NCBI RefSeq assembly: GCF_026339955.1
Contig: NZ_JAPEPW010000002.1
Span: 2,232,001 to 2,296,000, forward strand
Direction of reading: 5' to 3'
Source of the DNA: Streptomyces sp. NBC_01549
Lineage (GTDB): Bacteria; Actinomycetota; Actinomycetes; Streptomycetales; Streptomycetaceae
DNA length: 64,000 nt
Part shown: in pieces, positions 56,577 through 64,000 of the stretch
Numbering within the stretch: the first letter of the stretch is position 1
How the letters are laid out: every line of letters begins with the position of its first letter
Notes under the pieces: generated by a model
Databases searched by the model: none
What the model was told of the DNA's origin: nothing
What the model saw: the letters and a program-made list of their open reading frames with translations, nothing else
Made by a program: the position numbers and the translations under genes

Positions 56577-57561
56577 TGTAGGTCCAAATCGACGAGAAGC
56601 GGGCGGTGGCGGCGATCACGACGACGATGACGAGGAACAGCACCCACACCTGGGCGGAGGCGTAGCCGAACTGGGAGACCTGCCCGAGTCTGGGGAAGCC
56701 GTTGTTGTAGATCGACAGCATCATCGTCCGGGTGCTGAACCCGGGACCGCCCTGGTTGTCCGGCGAGAGGATCTTCGGCTGGTTGAACGCCTGAAGGGCC
56801 GTCACCATCTGCAGCACCACCTGCAGAATCATGATCGGGCTGATCAGTGGCAGGGTGATCCTGAAGAACACCGTGCGGGAACCGGCGCCGTCGAGCCTGG
56901 CCGCTTCGTAGAGCTCGGTGGGGACCGCCTGGAGCGCGGCGAGAAAGATGATCATCGTGGAGCCGACGCTCCACAGCATGACGATCACGATCGAGGGCAT
57001 GGCCGAGTCCGCCCCGGACAGCCATTCGCTGGTCGGCAGGTGAAGCCAGTTCAACACCTGGTTGGCCAGGCCGACTTGGGGGTTGAAAACGAACTTCCAG
57101 AGCGTGATCGTGGCCACCACGGGCAGGACGACCGGCAGGTAGCACAGCGTGCGCAGCAGGCTGACACCCCGCATCCGCTGGTTGCAGAACACGGCCAGGG
57201 CCAGCCCGATGACCAGCGACAACGGCACCTACAGGACGACGAGCAGCAGCGTGGCGCGCACCGAGGGCCAGAAGGACGGGTCGGTGCTGAACATCCTGCG
57301 GAAGTTGTCGAAGCCGATGAACTTCGGGTCCGACAGGCCGTTGTAGCTGGTCAGCGCGGAGTAAGCCGACCGGATCAGCGGGTAGACGACGAACCCCGTG
57401 AAGCCGATGAGAGCCGGCGCCAGAAACACGTATGCGGCCAGAGTGTCCGAGGACCTCTTGCGTCGCCAGGGTCGTCCGAGACGCCCCGGGCTCCCCCGGT
57501 CCGGCGGCAGGTCCACGGGCGGTACGGCGGTTCGCGTCTCGTGGTGCGGAGCGGCTGTCAC
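56560..57561 (-). pseudogene. CUT1 ABC importer permease, MalF type, cut by one in-frame TAG
   Basis: The frame from ATG 57561 encodes the N-terminus and first helix (AAYVFLAPALIGFTGFVVYP; FDNFRRMFSTDP) and reaches SVRATLLLVVL, where TAG occurs at 57229-57231. The same frame continues at once as VPLSLVIGLALAVFCNQRMR to the EAA loop ELYEAARLDGAGSRTVFFRI and the normal end at 56560. Joined, they make a normal 333-residue MalF-type permease with one codon replaced; CAG (Gln) to TAG is one base change. All else is intact, so this is a fresh mutation, a sequencing error or a suppressed stop. If real, import through this system should fail. Confidence 0.85.
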
Positions 57562-57652
57562 ACGCGCTCACCTTCTTCCTCCGAGGAGTTGGCGAAGACC
57601 CGGACCCGGACCGGGGCCGACCCGACCGTCTGGTGGCCGCCGGCCCGCTCAA

Positions 57653-57664
57653 GGTAACGTTTCC
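57653..57664. promoter_or_regulatory. LacI-type operator 4 of the mannan locus
   Basis: GGTAACGTTTCC, 92 bases upstream of the importer operon start (57561). Identical over 12 bases to operator 5. Confidence 0.75.
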
Positions 57665-57720
57665 ATTCCCTGGCGATCACACGGTGGCGCACGCCACATG
57701 AGGGAGTCAAGAGGCGCGAC

Positions 57721-57732
57721 GGTAACGTTTCC
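57721..57732. promoter_or_regulatory. LacI-type operator 5 of the mannan locus
   Basis: GGTAACGTTTCC, 20 bases before the GH125 start (57752), where a bound repressor would block transcription. Operators 4 and 5 are 68 bases apart in the divergent promoter region. Confidence 0.75.
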
Positions 57733-57751
57733 CGGATCAACATCCGGAATA

Positions 57752-59077
57752 ATGTGGGCAGTTCCGGAGTCGCTGAGGACGCTCGGACGACGACTGGCCA
57801 CCGGGCTGCGGGGCGGCCCGGCAGCGGACATCGTCGAGAGTTGCCTGACCAACACATGGACCACGTCGATGAGTTGGGGCACCGCGCCGTCGGAAGTCCC
57901 GGAGGTCTTCGTCAAGACCGGAGACATCCCGGCGATGTGGCTGCGGGACAGCACGGCCCAGGTCCGCCCGTACCTCGCCGTGGCCACGGATCCGGAGGTC
58001 GGCGACGTCCTGGTCGGTGTGTCACGCCGTCAGATCCGCTGCGTCCTGCTGGACCCGTACGCCAACGCCTTCAACGACGGCCCCACCGGCGCGCACGGCG
58101 AGCCCGTCGACCGGCCCACGCCCGGAACATGGGTGTGGGAGCGCAAGTACGAACTCGACTCCCTCTGCGCGCCGTTGCAGTTGGCGTACGCGATCCGGCG
58201 GGCGACCGGTCGCGAGGACCACCTCGACGACGCCTTTCACCGCGCCGCGTGGACGATCGTACGGCTGTGGCGCGCGGAGCAGTCCCACACGCACTCGCCC
58301 TACTGGTTCGTCCGGCCGTCCGGCCCCTTCGCCGCTGACAGCCTTCCCCAGGGCGGCCGCGGAGCCAGTGTCCGGCGGACCGGTATGACCTGGTCGGGCT
58401 TCCGGCCGAGCGACGATCCCTGCCGGCACGGCTACCTCGTCCCGGCCAACGCGCTGGCGTCGGCGAGCCTGCACGGGCTGGCCGAACTGGCCTCGTCCGC
58501 CCTCCGCGACGCGGAACTCGCCCGCGAATCAGAGAAGTTGGCCGCCGACATCGACGCCGGAATCCTGGCGCACGCGGTGGTCGAGGCCGACGGCGTATCC
58601 GTCCTGGCCTACGAGGTCGACGGCCTCGGGGCGGTACTGCTCGGCGACGACGCCAACCTCCCGAGTCTGCTGAGCCTCCCCCTGAGCGGCTGGTGCGCAC
58701 CGCGGGACCCGCTTTATCAGGCCACCCGGCGTCTCGCGCTCTCCACGGCGAACCCTTCGTACTTCAGCGGCAGTCACGCGTCCGGCGTCGGCAGTACGCA
58801 CACGCCGGACGGCCATGTCTGGCCGCTGGCGATCGCCACCGCCGGCCTCACCGGCGACGAGAACGCCGCCGCGCGAGCGCTGGAAACCCTGGCGGCCACG
58901 ACCGCGGGCACCGGCCTGATGCACGAGAGCTTCCATGTCGACGCCCCCGGCCGGTTCACCCGGGACTGGTTCGGCTGGGCCAACGCCATGTTCTGCGAAC
59001 TCGCCCTCGATCTGTGCGCGGACGGCGTACGGCACCTGTTTCCCGTGCACCCGCGGACGCTGCCCGCGGGGGCGTGA
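57752..59077 (+). CDS. GH125 exo-alpha-1,6-mannosidase
   Basis: 441 residues from ATG 57752; the open frame further upstream runs through the promoter region. An (alpha/alpha)6 enzyme with the family blocks VKTGDIPAMWLRDSTAQVRP (about 55-73, with the acid Asp), TWSGFRPSDDPCRHGYLVPA, LGDDANLPSLLSLPLSG, and GLMHESFHVDAPGRFTRDWF with the base Glu. GH125 enzymes are metal-independent and release mannose from alpha-1,6-linked ends. There is no signal peptide, so it should act on imported oligosaccharides. It is divergent from the importer and carries its own operator. Confidence 0.92.
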   Translation: MWAVPESLRTLGRRLATGLRGGPAADIVESCLTNTWTTSMSWGTAPSEVPEVFVKTGDIPAMWLRDSTAQVRPYLAVATDPEVGDVLVGVSRRQIRCVLLDPYANAFNDGPTGAHGEPVDRPTPGTWVWERKYELDSLCAPLQLAYAIRRATGREDHLDDAFHRAAWTIVRLWRAEQSHTHSPYWFVRPSGPFAADSLPQGGRGASVRRTGMTWSGFRPSDDPCRHGYLVPANALASASLHGLAELASSALRDAELARESEKLAADIDAGILAHAVVEADGVSVLAYEVDGLGAVLLGDDANLPSLLSLPLSGWCAPRDPLYQATRRLALSTANPSYFSGSHASGVGSTHTPDGHVWPLAIATAGLTGDENAAARALETLAATTAGTGLMHESFHVDAPGRFTRDWFGWANAMFCELALDLCADGVRHLFPVHPRTLPAGA

Positions 59078-59102
59078 GGGCCGCACGGCTTCGGGGGCCG
59101 CC

Positions 59103-59711
59103 TCAGAAGCTGCCGTACGCCGGGCGGCCGTCGAGTTCGTACGTGTGGATCGCCACGCCCGCGCCCGTGACGCTGCCGGAGACGTGCTGGAACGCGGTGG
59201 GGACGGCGCCCTCGGCGAAGAGACGCCGGCCCGCGCCGAGTACGACAGGGAAGGTCAGCAGGTGCAGGGTGTCGACCAGGTCGAGCGCGAACAGGGACCT
59301 GGTGAGGGCGGCGCTGCCGTGGACCTGGAGCTCGCGGTCGGTGCGCTCCTTGAGGGCGGTGACCTCCTTGGCCAGGTCCCCCGCGATCACCGTCGTCCCC
59401 TCCCAGGCGGGATTCGTGAGGCTCGACGAGGCGACGTACTTCGGCAGGGAGTTCAGCTTGGCGGCGATCAGGTTGGCGGGGTCGGTCACCTTCGGCCAGT
59501 AGCCGGCGAAGATCTCGTACGTACGCCTGCCGAGCAGGAACGCGTCCACGCGGGAGAAGACGTCGATCACGAAACCTCCGAAGTCCTCGTCCCCGTAGGG
59601 GGCGCTCCAGCCGCCCTGCTCGAAGCCGCCACCGCGGTCCTCCTCGGGGCCGCCGGGGGCCTGGTGGACGCCGTCGAGGGTGACGAATGCGGTGAGGGTG
59701 AGCTTGCCCAT
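59103..59711 (-). CDS. RibD C-terminal/dihydrofolate-reductase-family protein
   Basis: 202 residues. MGKLTLTAFVTLDGVHQAPG opens the fold, followed by FLLGRRTYEIFAGYWPKV and the nucleotide-binding strand RELQVHGSAALTRSLFALDL, then LLTFPVVLGAGRRLFAEGAV, all standard for the YyaP/YwjB-like stand-alone RibD_C reductases in Streptomyces. They use NADPH; the physiological substrate is unknown. It ends 25 bases from the GH125 stop, convergent, and is not obviously part of the mannan locus. Confidence 0.88.
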   Translation of the reverse strand: MGKLTLTAFVTLDGVHQAPGGPEEDRGGGFEQGGWSAPYGDEDFGGFVIDVFSRVDAFLLGRRTYEIFAGYWPKVTDPANLIAAKLNSLPKYVASSSLTNPAWEGTTVIAGDLAKEVTALKERTDRELQVHGSAALTRSLFALDLVDTLHLLTFPVVLGAGRRLFAEGAVPTAFQHVSGSVTGAGVAIHTYELDGRPAYGSF

Positions 59712-59922
59712 GACGGGTGCCTTCTTCCTTCGGTGGGGTCTGCCGTCATCAGGTCAGACCCCGCCGGCACCCACAACTCATCGGTGTCCCGAAAACCGGT
59801 GGCCGAGGGCCCGTGGGCCGGGGACACGGCGTGGTGCGCGGTCAGCTGCACCCGGGGCCGTCGGCGGTAGTGTGCCGAGGGACGTCGCAGTGCGCGCACG
59901 ACGCCATCCACGGTGAGGGGCG

Positions 59923-60930
59923 ATGATCGTTACGGTGGTGTCGATGCCGGAGGGCGTCGTCGTACGCACGGGGTTGGCACAGGCCCGGGAGCGTCTCGCG
60001 GTGACCTCTGGCTTCGTGATCGTGGACATCGACCTGGAAGACGAGCCCTCGCCCGTCGACGAGCCGCTGTCCCGTCGGCTCGGGCTGGACGCCGCGGCCG
60101 GCGAGTGGCTCGGCGGAGCGGAGGAGCACGTCCGGGTCGAGTACCACGACGGCACCGCCGTCGGCGTCGTTCCGGTGGTCTGCGGGAACGAGGTCACCCA
60201 TATCCATGTCCTTGCCGACGAGCGCCGCTTCGTCACGGTGCATCACGGGCCCGTCGAACTGATCGAGACCTTCATCGACCAGTTGCCGCAGGACCTGCCC
60301 CCCGACGCGGTGACGACGATGTTCCTGTTTCTGCAAGGGGTTCTGGAGACCTTTCGCCGGGCCGTCACACAGGCCCATCTGGAGGTCGAGGACCTGGAGG
60401 AGGCGATGTTCGAGCGGCGGCAGCCGGAGCATGTCCACCGGCTGGCCCGGCTGCGACGGCGCGCGGCCCGTCTGCATCGCGCGTTCCTGCCGTACGCCGC
60501 GGTCGCCCAGGAGATCCTGGTGCGCCGCAGGATGGCGAATCACGCCCTCCCGAAGGAGCGGCAGGAGATGAACCGGCTGCACGAACACACCATGCAGCTG
60601 GTCCTCGTGGAGATCGAGGCGCTGCGGGACGCGGCCCGGCGGGCCGCGACCAGTTACGCGTCGCTCGTCGCCGATCAGCAGAACGTCGTGATCAACAGAC
60701 TCACCATCGTCTCGATGGTCTTCTTGCCACTGTCGTTCCTGACCGGCTTCTTCGGCATGAACTTCGGCTACCTGACCAACCGGCTGACGAGCGAGGACTC
60801 CTTCCTGGAGTTCGGCCTGGGCCTGCAGGTGGGTGCCGTGGCCGTCGCCCTGTACTACGTGCTGTACCGCACGCACTGGCGGCAGCTGCGCGACAGCCGT
60901 GCCCGCGACGCCGCCGACGACCAGCCCTGA
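59923..60930 (+). CDS. CorA-family magnesium/divalent metal transporter
   Basis: 335 residues. A large cytoplasmic funnel (first 270 residues, with the long stalk helix LEVEDLEEAMFERRQPEHVH) leads to two C-terminal membrane helices. The first ends in the selectivity signature GMN within FLTGFFGMNFGYLTN; the second is LGLQVGAVAVALYYVLY. It forms pentameric channels for Mg2+ and sometimes Co2+ or Ni2+. It stands alone between the reductase and the purine genes; the 210 bases before it show no gene. Confidence 0.92.
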   Translation: MIVTVVSMPEGVVVRTGLAQARERLAVTSGFVIVDIDLEDEPSPVDEPLSRRLGLDAAAGEWLGGAEEHVRVEYHDGTAVGVVPVVCGNEVTHIHVLADERRFVTVHHGPVELIETFIDQLPQDLPPDAVTTMFLFLQGVLETFRRAVTQAHLEVEDLEEAMFERRQPEHVHRLARLRRRAARLHRAFLPYAAVAQEILVRRRMANHALPKERQEMNRLHEHTMQLVLVEIEALRDAARRAATSYASLVADQQNVVINRLTIVSMVFLPLSFLTGFFGMNFGYLTNRLTSEDSFLEFGLGLQVGAVAVALYYVLYRTHWRQLRDSRARDAADDQP

Positions 60931-60948
60931 TCGCGTCCCGCCGGGGCC

Positions 60949-60964
60949 CCGCGCGGCAGCGCGG
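60949..60964. terminator. Small hairpin between convergent genes
   Basis: CCGCGC (60949-60954) pairs with GCGCGG (60959-60964) around a 4-base loop, between the corA stop and the allantoicase stop. Short but GC-rich, probably bidirectional. Confidence 0.45.
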
Positions 60965-60966
60965 TC

Positions 60967-62079
60967 TCAGCCGAGCTCCTGGTACCTGGCCGTCAGGGCC
61001 GTGGCGCCCTCCTTGGTGAGGGAGCCGAACAGGCGCAGGCGGGAGATGCCTCCGTCGGGGAAGATGTCCACGCGCGCGTGGGTCCCGGTCACCGGCGCGG
61101 CGAGGCCGAAGCGGTGGTTGGTGTCGGGCTGGAGTCGGGTGCGCGGCAGGATCTCCGTCCAGTCGCCGTCGTCGCCGTCCTTCACCGACACCGACGCCCA
61201 GCTGGCGCTGTTGCCCTTCAAGTACGCCGTGTCGATCTCCAGGGCGCGGATCTCGGACTGGGCGACCAGCTGATAGCGGATCCAGTCGTTGCCCTGGTCG
61301 CGGCGGCGGCGTGTCTCCCAGCCGTCGTCCATCTTGCGGGAGCGTCCGGGCTGGATGGTGTTCGTGGCGGGCGAGTAGAAGAGGTTGGACGCGTCCTCGA
61401 CCCGGCCGCCGTTCTCCAGGGCGAGGACGTCGAAGGTGCCGAGCACGGAGAGCCACTCGGGGTCGGCCACGACCTCGCCGTACACGCGCAGCCGGGCGAT
61501 GCCGCCGTCCGGGTGCTGGTTGACGCGGAGGTGGGTGAAGCGCTGCTCGACGGAGACGGTGAAGCCGTTGGCGGCGTGGCCGCCGACCGCCGTGCGCGGC
61601 AGGAGCGTCGTCCACTTCACGTCGTCCGCGAGGAGTTCCTCCGGTGACGGGGAGCCGGGGACCGAGGCGCCCTCGACCGACACCGCCTGGGGGTAGTTGC
61701 CGCGGAAATGGGCCGTGTCGACCACCACCCCGCGTACGACACCGGGTGCGCCGAGCCGGACGAGCGCCCAGTCGTGGTCCTGGGCCGTCGGCCACGGGTG
61801 CTCGGCCGAGGCGCCCCGGCGCCGCCGTGTCTCCCAGCCGTCCATGACCTTGCCCTTGTGCCCGAAGTGCTCGGGGTCGAACTCGGCCCGCCCGGGCAGC
61901 AGGAGGTTCTCGCGCTGGGCGAAGAACTCGTCGTTGGCGGCGATGACCCCGGCGCCGAGCTGCCGGTCGGCGAGGTTGGCGTACTGGGTGAAGGGGAAGT
62001 CGGCGGTGCGGTGGTCCGCGTACGGGTCGCCGCCTCCGTAGGGGTTCGCGTCACCGGTGAAGTGAGGAATCGCCGTCAC
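60967..62079 (-). CDS. alc: Allantoicase
   Basis: 370 residues from GTG 62079. The protein is two repeated jelly-roll halves: DGWETRRRRGASAEHPWPTA with VVVDTAHFRGNYPQAVSVEG in the first, DGWETRRRRDQGNDWIRYQL with LEIDTAYLKGNSASWASVSV in the second; this internal duplication is diagnostic of allantoicase. It hydrolyses allantoate to ureidoglycolate and urea in purine breakdown. It follows allantoinase by 62 bases on the same strand, so the two steps are probably co-transcribed under the IclR-type regulator. Confidence 0.94.
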   Translation of the reverse strand: MTAIPHFTGDANPYGGGDPYADHRTADFPFTQYANLADRQLGAGVIAANDEFFAQRENLLLPGRAEFDPEHFGHKGKVMDGWETRRRRGASAEHPWPTAQDHDWALVRLGAPGVVRGVVVDTAHFRGNYPQAVSVEGASVPGSPSPEELLADDVKWTTLLPRTAVGGHAANGFTVSVEQRFTHLRVNQHPDGGIARLRVYGEVVADPEWLSVLGTFDVLALENGGRVEDASNLFYSPATNTIQPGRSRKMDDGWETRRRRDQGNDWIRYQLVAQSEIRALEIDTAYLKGNSASWASVSVKDGDDGDWTEILPRTRLQPDTNHRFGLAAPVTGTHARVDIFPDGGISRLRLFGSLTKEGATALTARYQELG

Positions 62080-62141
62080 GTTGATCAGGTCTGCCTTTCG
62101 AGGTCGGCCGCTGCGGGTGCGGGTGCGGGTGCGTTCGAGGA

Positions 62142-63491
62142 CTACGGGGTGCGCGTCAGGAGTTCGCCCCTGGGGGCGCCGAACTCGCCGTCGGCCACGA
62201 TGCGCTCGCCCCGCAGCCAGGTGGACTTCACGACGCCGCTGAGCGTCCGGCCGGCGTAGGCCGTGACCCGGTTGCGGTGCTGCAGCGCGGCGGGGTCCAC
62301 GGTGAAGGTCTCGTCGGGGGCGAGGACGGCGAAGTCGGCGTCACGGCCCACGGCGATGGCACCCTTGCGGGAGTCCAGGCCGACCAGTCGGGCCGTGCGC
62401 GTGGACATCCAGCGGACCACGTCCTCCAGGTCGTGGCCGCGCCCCCGGGCCTCCGTCCAGACCGCCGACAGGCTCAGCTGGAGCCCGGAGATGCCACCCC
62501 AGGCGGTCGCGAAGTCGTCGGTCTTCAGGTCGGCCGTGGACGGCGAGTGGTCGGTGACGACACAGTCGATCGTGCCGTCGGCCAGCGCCTGCCACAGCAG
62601 GTCCTGGTTGGCGGCCTCGCGGATGGGGGGGCAGCACTTGAACTCGCTCGCCCCGTCCGGGACTTCCTCGGCCGTCAGGGTCAGGTAGTGGGGGCAGGTC
62701 TCCACCGTGATCCGCACGCCCGCCCGCTTGGCCTCGGCGATGAGGGGCAGCGCGTCGGAGGACGACAGGTGCAGCACGTGCACACGCGCGTGGAGGCGTT
62801 CGGCCTGCGCGATGAGGTGGGCGATGGCGGTGTCCTCGGCGTCGCGCGGGCGCGAGGCCAGGAAGTCGGCGTACTTCCGGCCGCCCTTCTGAGGGGCGGC
62901 GGCGAGGTGGTGCGGGTCCTCGGCGTGCACGATGAGCAGACCGTCGAACGCGGCGATCTCGGCCAGGGACCGGGCCAGTCCCTCCTGGTCAAGCTCGGGG
63001 AACTCGTCCACGCCGGACGGCGACAGGAAGGCCTTGAAGCCGAAGACTCCCGCGTCGTGCAGCGGGCGCAGGTGCTTGACGTTGTCGGGGAGGGCACCGC
63101 CCCAGAAGCCGACGTCGATGTGCGCCTTGGAGCGGGCGACGTCCCGCTTCGTGCGGAGGTGGTCGACCGTGGTCGTCGGCGGGAGGGAGTTGAGCGGCAT
63201 GTCGACCAGGGTGGTGATGCCGCCGGCCGCGGCAGCGCGCGTCGCGGTCCAGAAGCCCTCCCACTCCGTGCGGCCGGGGTCGTTGACGTGCACGTGGGTG
63301 TCGACCAGGCCCGGCAGGAGGACGTCGTCACCGAAGTCCTCCAGACGGACGCCGGACGGCACCTCGGCGTCGTACGCGAGCACGGCCGTGATCCTGCCCG
63401 CGGCGACCGCGACCGTGGCGGCGCGCGTCCCTTCGGGAGTGATGACGCGCGTCGAGCGCAGCATCAGTTCGACCCATCCGACGTCGGACAC
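62142..63491 (-). CDS. allB: Allantoinase
   Basis: 449 residues. An amidohydrolase with the metal motif LLPGLVDTHVHVNDPGRTEW, the bridging Lys in GVFGFKAFLSPSGVDEFPEL, metal His residues in LIVHAEDPH and VHVLHLSSSDALPLI, and the metal Asp in IDCVVTDHSPSTADLK. It opens the ring of allantoin to allantoate, the step before allantoicase. First gene of the leftward alc operon; its promoter region carries two palindromic boxes. A start a few codons in (VELMLRSTRVITPEG) is possible. Confidence 0.94.
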   Translation of the reverse strand: MSDVGWVELMLRSTRVITPEGTRAATVAVAAGRITAVLAYDAEVPSGVRLEDFGDDVLLPGLVDTHVHVNDPGRTEWEGFWTATRAAAAGGITTLVDMPLNSLPPTTTVDHLRTKRDVARSKAHIDVGFWGGALPDNVKHLRPLHDAGVFGFKAFLSPSGVDEFPELDQEGLARSLAEIAAFDGLLIVHAEDPHHLAAAPQKGGRKYADFLASRPRDAEDTAIAHLIAQAERLHARVHVLHLSSSDALPLIAEAKRAGVRITVETCPHYLTLTAEEVPDGASEFKCCPPIREAANQDLLWQALADGTIDCVVTDHSPSTADLKTDDFATAWGGISGLQLSLSAVWTEARGRGHDLEDVVRWMSTRTARLVGLDSRKGAIAVGRDADFAVLAPDETFTVDPAALQHRNRVTAYAGRTLSGVVKSTWLRGERIVADGEFGAPRGELLTRTP

Positions 63492-63538
63492 CCGGACCCC
63501 TCTCTCTGCCGCTGTCGAGTCCCGCTGCCGCTGTTAAC

Positions 63539-63556
63539 TTCCGCGTAACGGAATTC
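63539..63556. promoter_or_regulatory. Palindromic box 1 of the allantoin promoter
   Basis: TTCCGCGTAACGGAATTC: arms TTCCG and CGGAA with the same layout as box 2. It is 48 bases upstream of the allantoinase start. It is overlapped by a second inverted repeat TTCAAC/GTTGAA (63554-63570). Confidence 0.6.
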
Positions 63557-63646
63557 AACGTTCTGTTGAAGGAGTCTTCACTCAAGCCCTCACGCCGTCA
63601 AGGGCTCACCCCTCCACCCTGCCCCCGAATCCAGTCCTCTGGAGAT

Positions 63647-63664
63647 TTCCGTAAAACGGAATTA
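63647..63664. promoter_or_regulatory. Palindromic box 2 of the allantoin promoter
   Basis: TTCCGTAAAACGGAATTA: perfect arms TTCCGT and ACGGAA around AAA. It shares TTCCG-N5-CGGAATT with box 1, 108 bases away, and lies 99 bases before the IclR-type gene start. These are likely operators for that regulator (AllR type); which gene each controls is not known. Confidence 0.6.
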
Positions 63665-63762
63665 GAATTCCACGAAGCAGAACTTAACTATGTACCCCCA
63701 AGGAGTCAACCAACAGCCGGGTAGGCTGCATCACTGCCTGTCAGTCGTGAAAGGACCGCGCC

Positions 63763-64000
63763 GTGCCTGCGTCCAGCGCCAGCACCACCGACGCCGCCAA
63801 GTCATCCGCCCCGAGCGGTGGTGTCCAGTCCCTCGAGCGCGCCTTCGACCTGCTCGAGCGCATGGCCGACGCCGGTGGGGAGGTCGGCCTGAGTGAGCTC
63901 TCCGTGAGCAGCGGGCTGCCCCTGCCCACCATCCACCGCCTCATGCGCACGCTGGTGGTCTGTGGTTACGTACGCCAGCAGCCGAACCGCCGCTACGCGC
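63763..64000 (+). CDS. IclR-family regulator (AllR-like), partial
   Basis: GTG 63763 starts a frame that runs off the right edge; 79 residues are visible. After a Ser/Ala-rich leader the IclR winged helix is clear: GVQSLERAFDLLERMADAGG, LSELSVSSGLPLPTIHRLMR, TLVVCGYVRQQPNRRYA. IclR-type AllR repressors control allantoin genes and respond to allantoin or allantoate in Streptomyces and E. coli. Its divergent position next to allantoinase, with two boxes between, supports that role. Confidence 0.85.
   Translation, partial: MPASSASTTDAAKSSAPSGGVQSLERAFDLLERMADAGGEVGLSELSVSSGLPLPTIHRLMRTLVVCGYVRQQPNRRYA

Noticed and set aside
57229..57231. TAG in the permease as programmed recoding (pyrrolysine or similar)
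   Set aside because: No recoding genes or downstream element are visible and Streptomyces does not normally use pyrrolysine; mutation or sequencing error is simpler.

Overview
The window is high-GC actinobacterial DNA and almost certainly a Streptomyces chromosome. The evidence is strong third-position G/C codon use, many GTG starts, GGAGG-type ribosome sites, overlapping ATGA/GTGA gene junctions, and families typical of the genus (SWIM/SNF2 pair, ROK kinase, RNase Sa-type secreted ribonuclease, GH76/GH125 enzymes, allantoin genes with an IclR regulator). The many broken genes and transposon remnants, with catabolic clusters, suggest a chromosome arm or arm/core border; that placement is inference.

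Layout. 1-7.8 kb is a scrapyard: few intact genes (STAS protein, FUSC-family membrane protein, DUF1931 histone-fold protein) among remnants of a CHAD protein, a PsiE protein, two zinc alcohol dehydrogenases, a UvrA-like ATPase, a DJ-1/PfpI protein and an FMN reductase. 7.8-9.6 kb is a PucR-type regulator. 9.9-18.9 kb is a tightly packed eight-gene proteostasis/redox operon: dnaK, grpE, cbpA-type dnaJ, cbpM-type regulator, clpB, zinc-ribbon thioredoxin, UBP-type zinc finger, and a cNMP-sensor/thioredoxin-reductase-like flavoprotein lacking the usual CxxC. An IS110 remnant follows. 19.7-28.1 kb carries mmsA, a SWIM-protein/SNF2-ATPase pair, a small membrane protein and a ROK kinase. 28.2-33.4 kb is a CUT2-type sugar or polyol importer with GntR regulator and a divergent Gfo/Idh dehydrogenase; a ghost of a second binding protein lies between the GntR gene and the intact binding-protein gene. 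33.4-37.7 kb holds a P450, a two-component system split by an opposite-strand aldo/keto reductase, then a secreted RNase Sa homologue (38.0 kb). 38.7-40.0 kb is a truncated TnpB element whose right end cuts a secreted-protein gene.

40.0-46.8 kb is a beta-galactoside cluster: LacI regulator, CUT1 importer (binding protein and two permeases) and GH42 beta-galactosidase. At 46.9-48.6 kb a class II aldolase and a PucR regulator face away from each other, both missing their 5' ends, as if one deletion removed their shared promoter region. 48.7-59.1 kb is the most coherent specialised system: an alpha-1,6-mannan (probably yeast galactomannan) utilisation locus with two GH76 proteins, a GH27 alpha-galactosidase carrying CBM13, a GH125 exo-alpha-mannosidase, a CUT1 importer and a LacI regulator. 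Five copies of a GGTAACGTTTCC-like operator mark each of its transcription units, and one importer permease gene is cut by a single in-frame TAG. 59.1-64 kb holds a RibD-like reductase, a CorA transporter, allantoicase, allantoinase and the start of a divergent IclR-family regulator, with two palindromic boxes between the last two.

How the genes work together: the mannan locus would cut polymer outside the cell (GH76, GH27), import oligosaccharides (ABC importer) and trim them inside (GH125, which has no visible signal peptide), under one local LacI repressor. The GH42 cluster has the same logic for beta-galactosides. The chaperone operon couples refolding/disaggregation (DnaK-GrpE-DnaJ-ClpB) to thiol redox proteins, suggesting response to oxidative or energy stress. 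No tRNA, rRNA, CRISPR array, prophage or biosynthetic core gene was seen.
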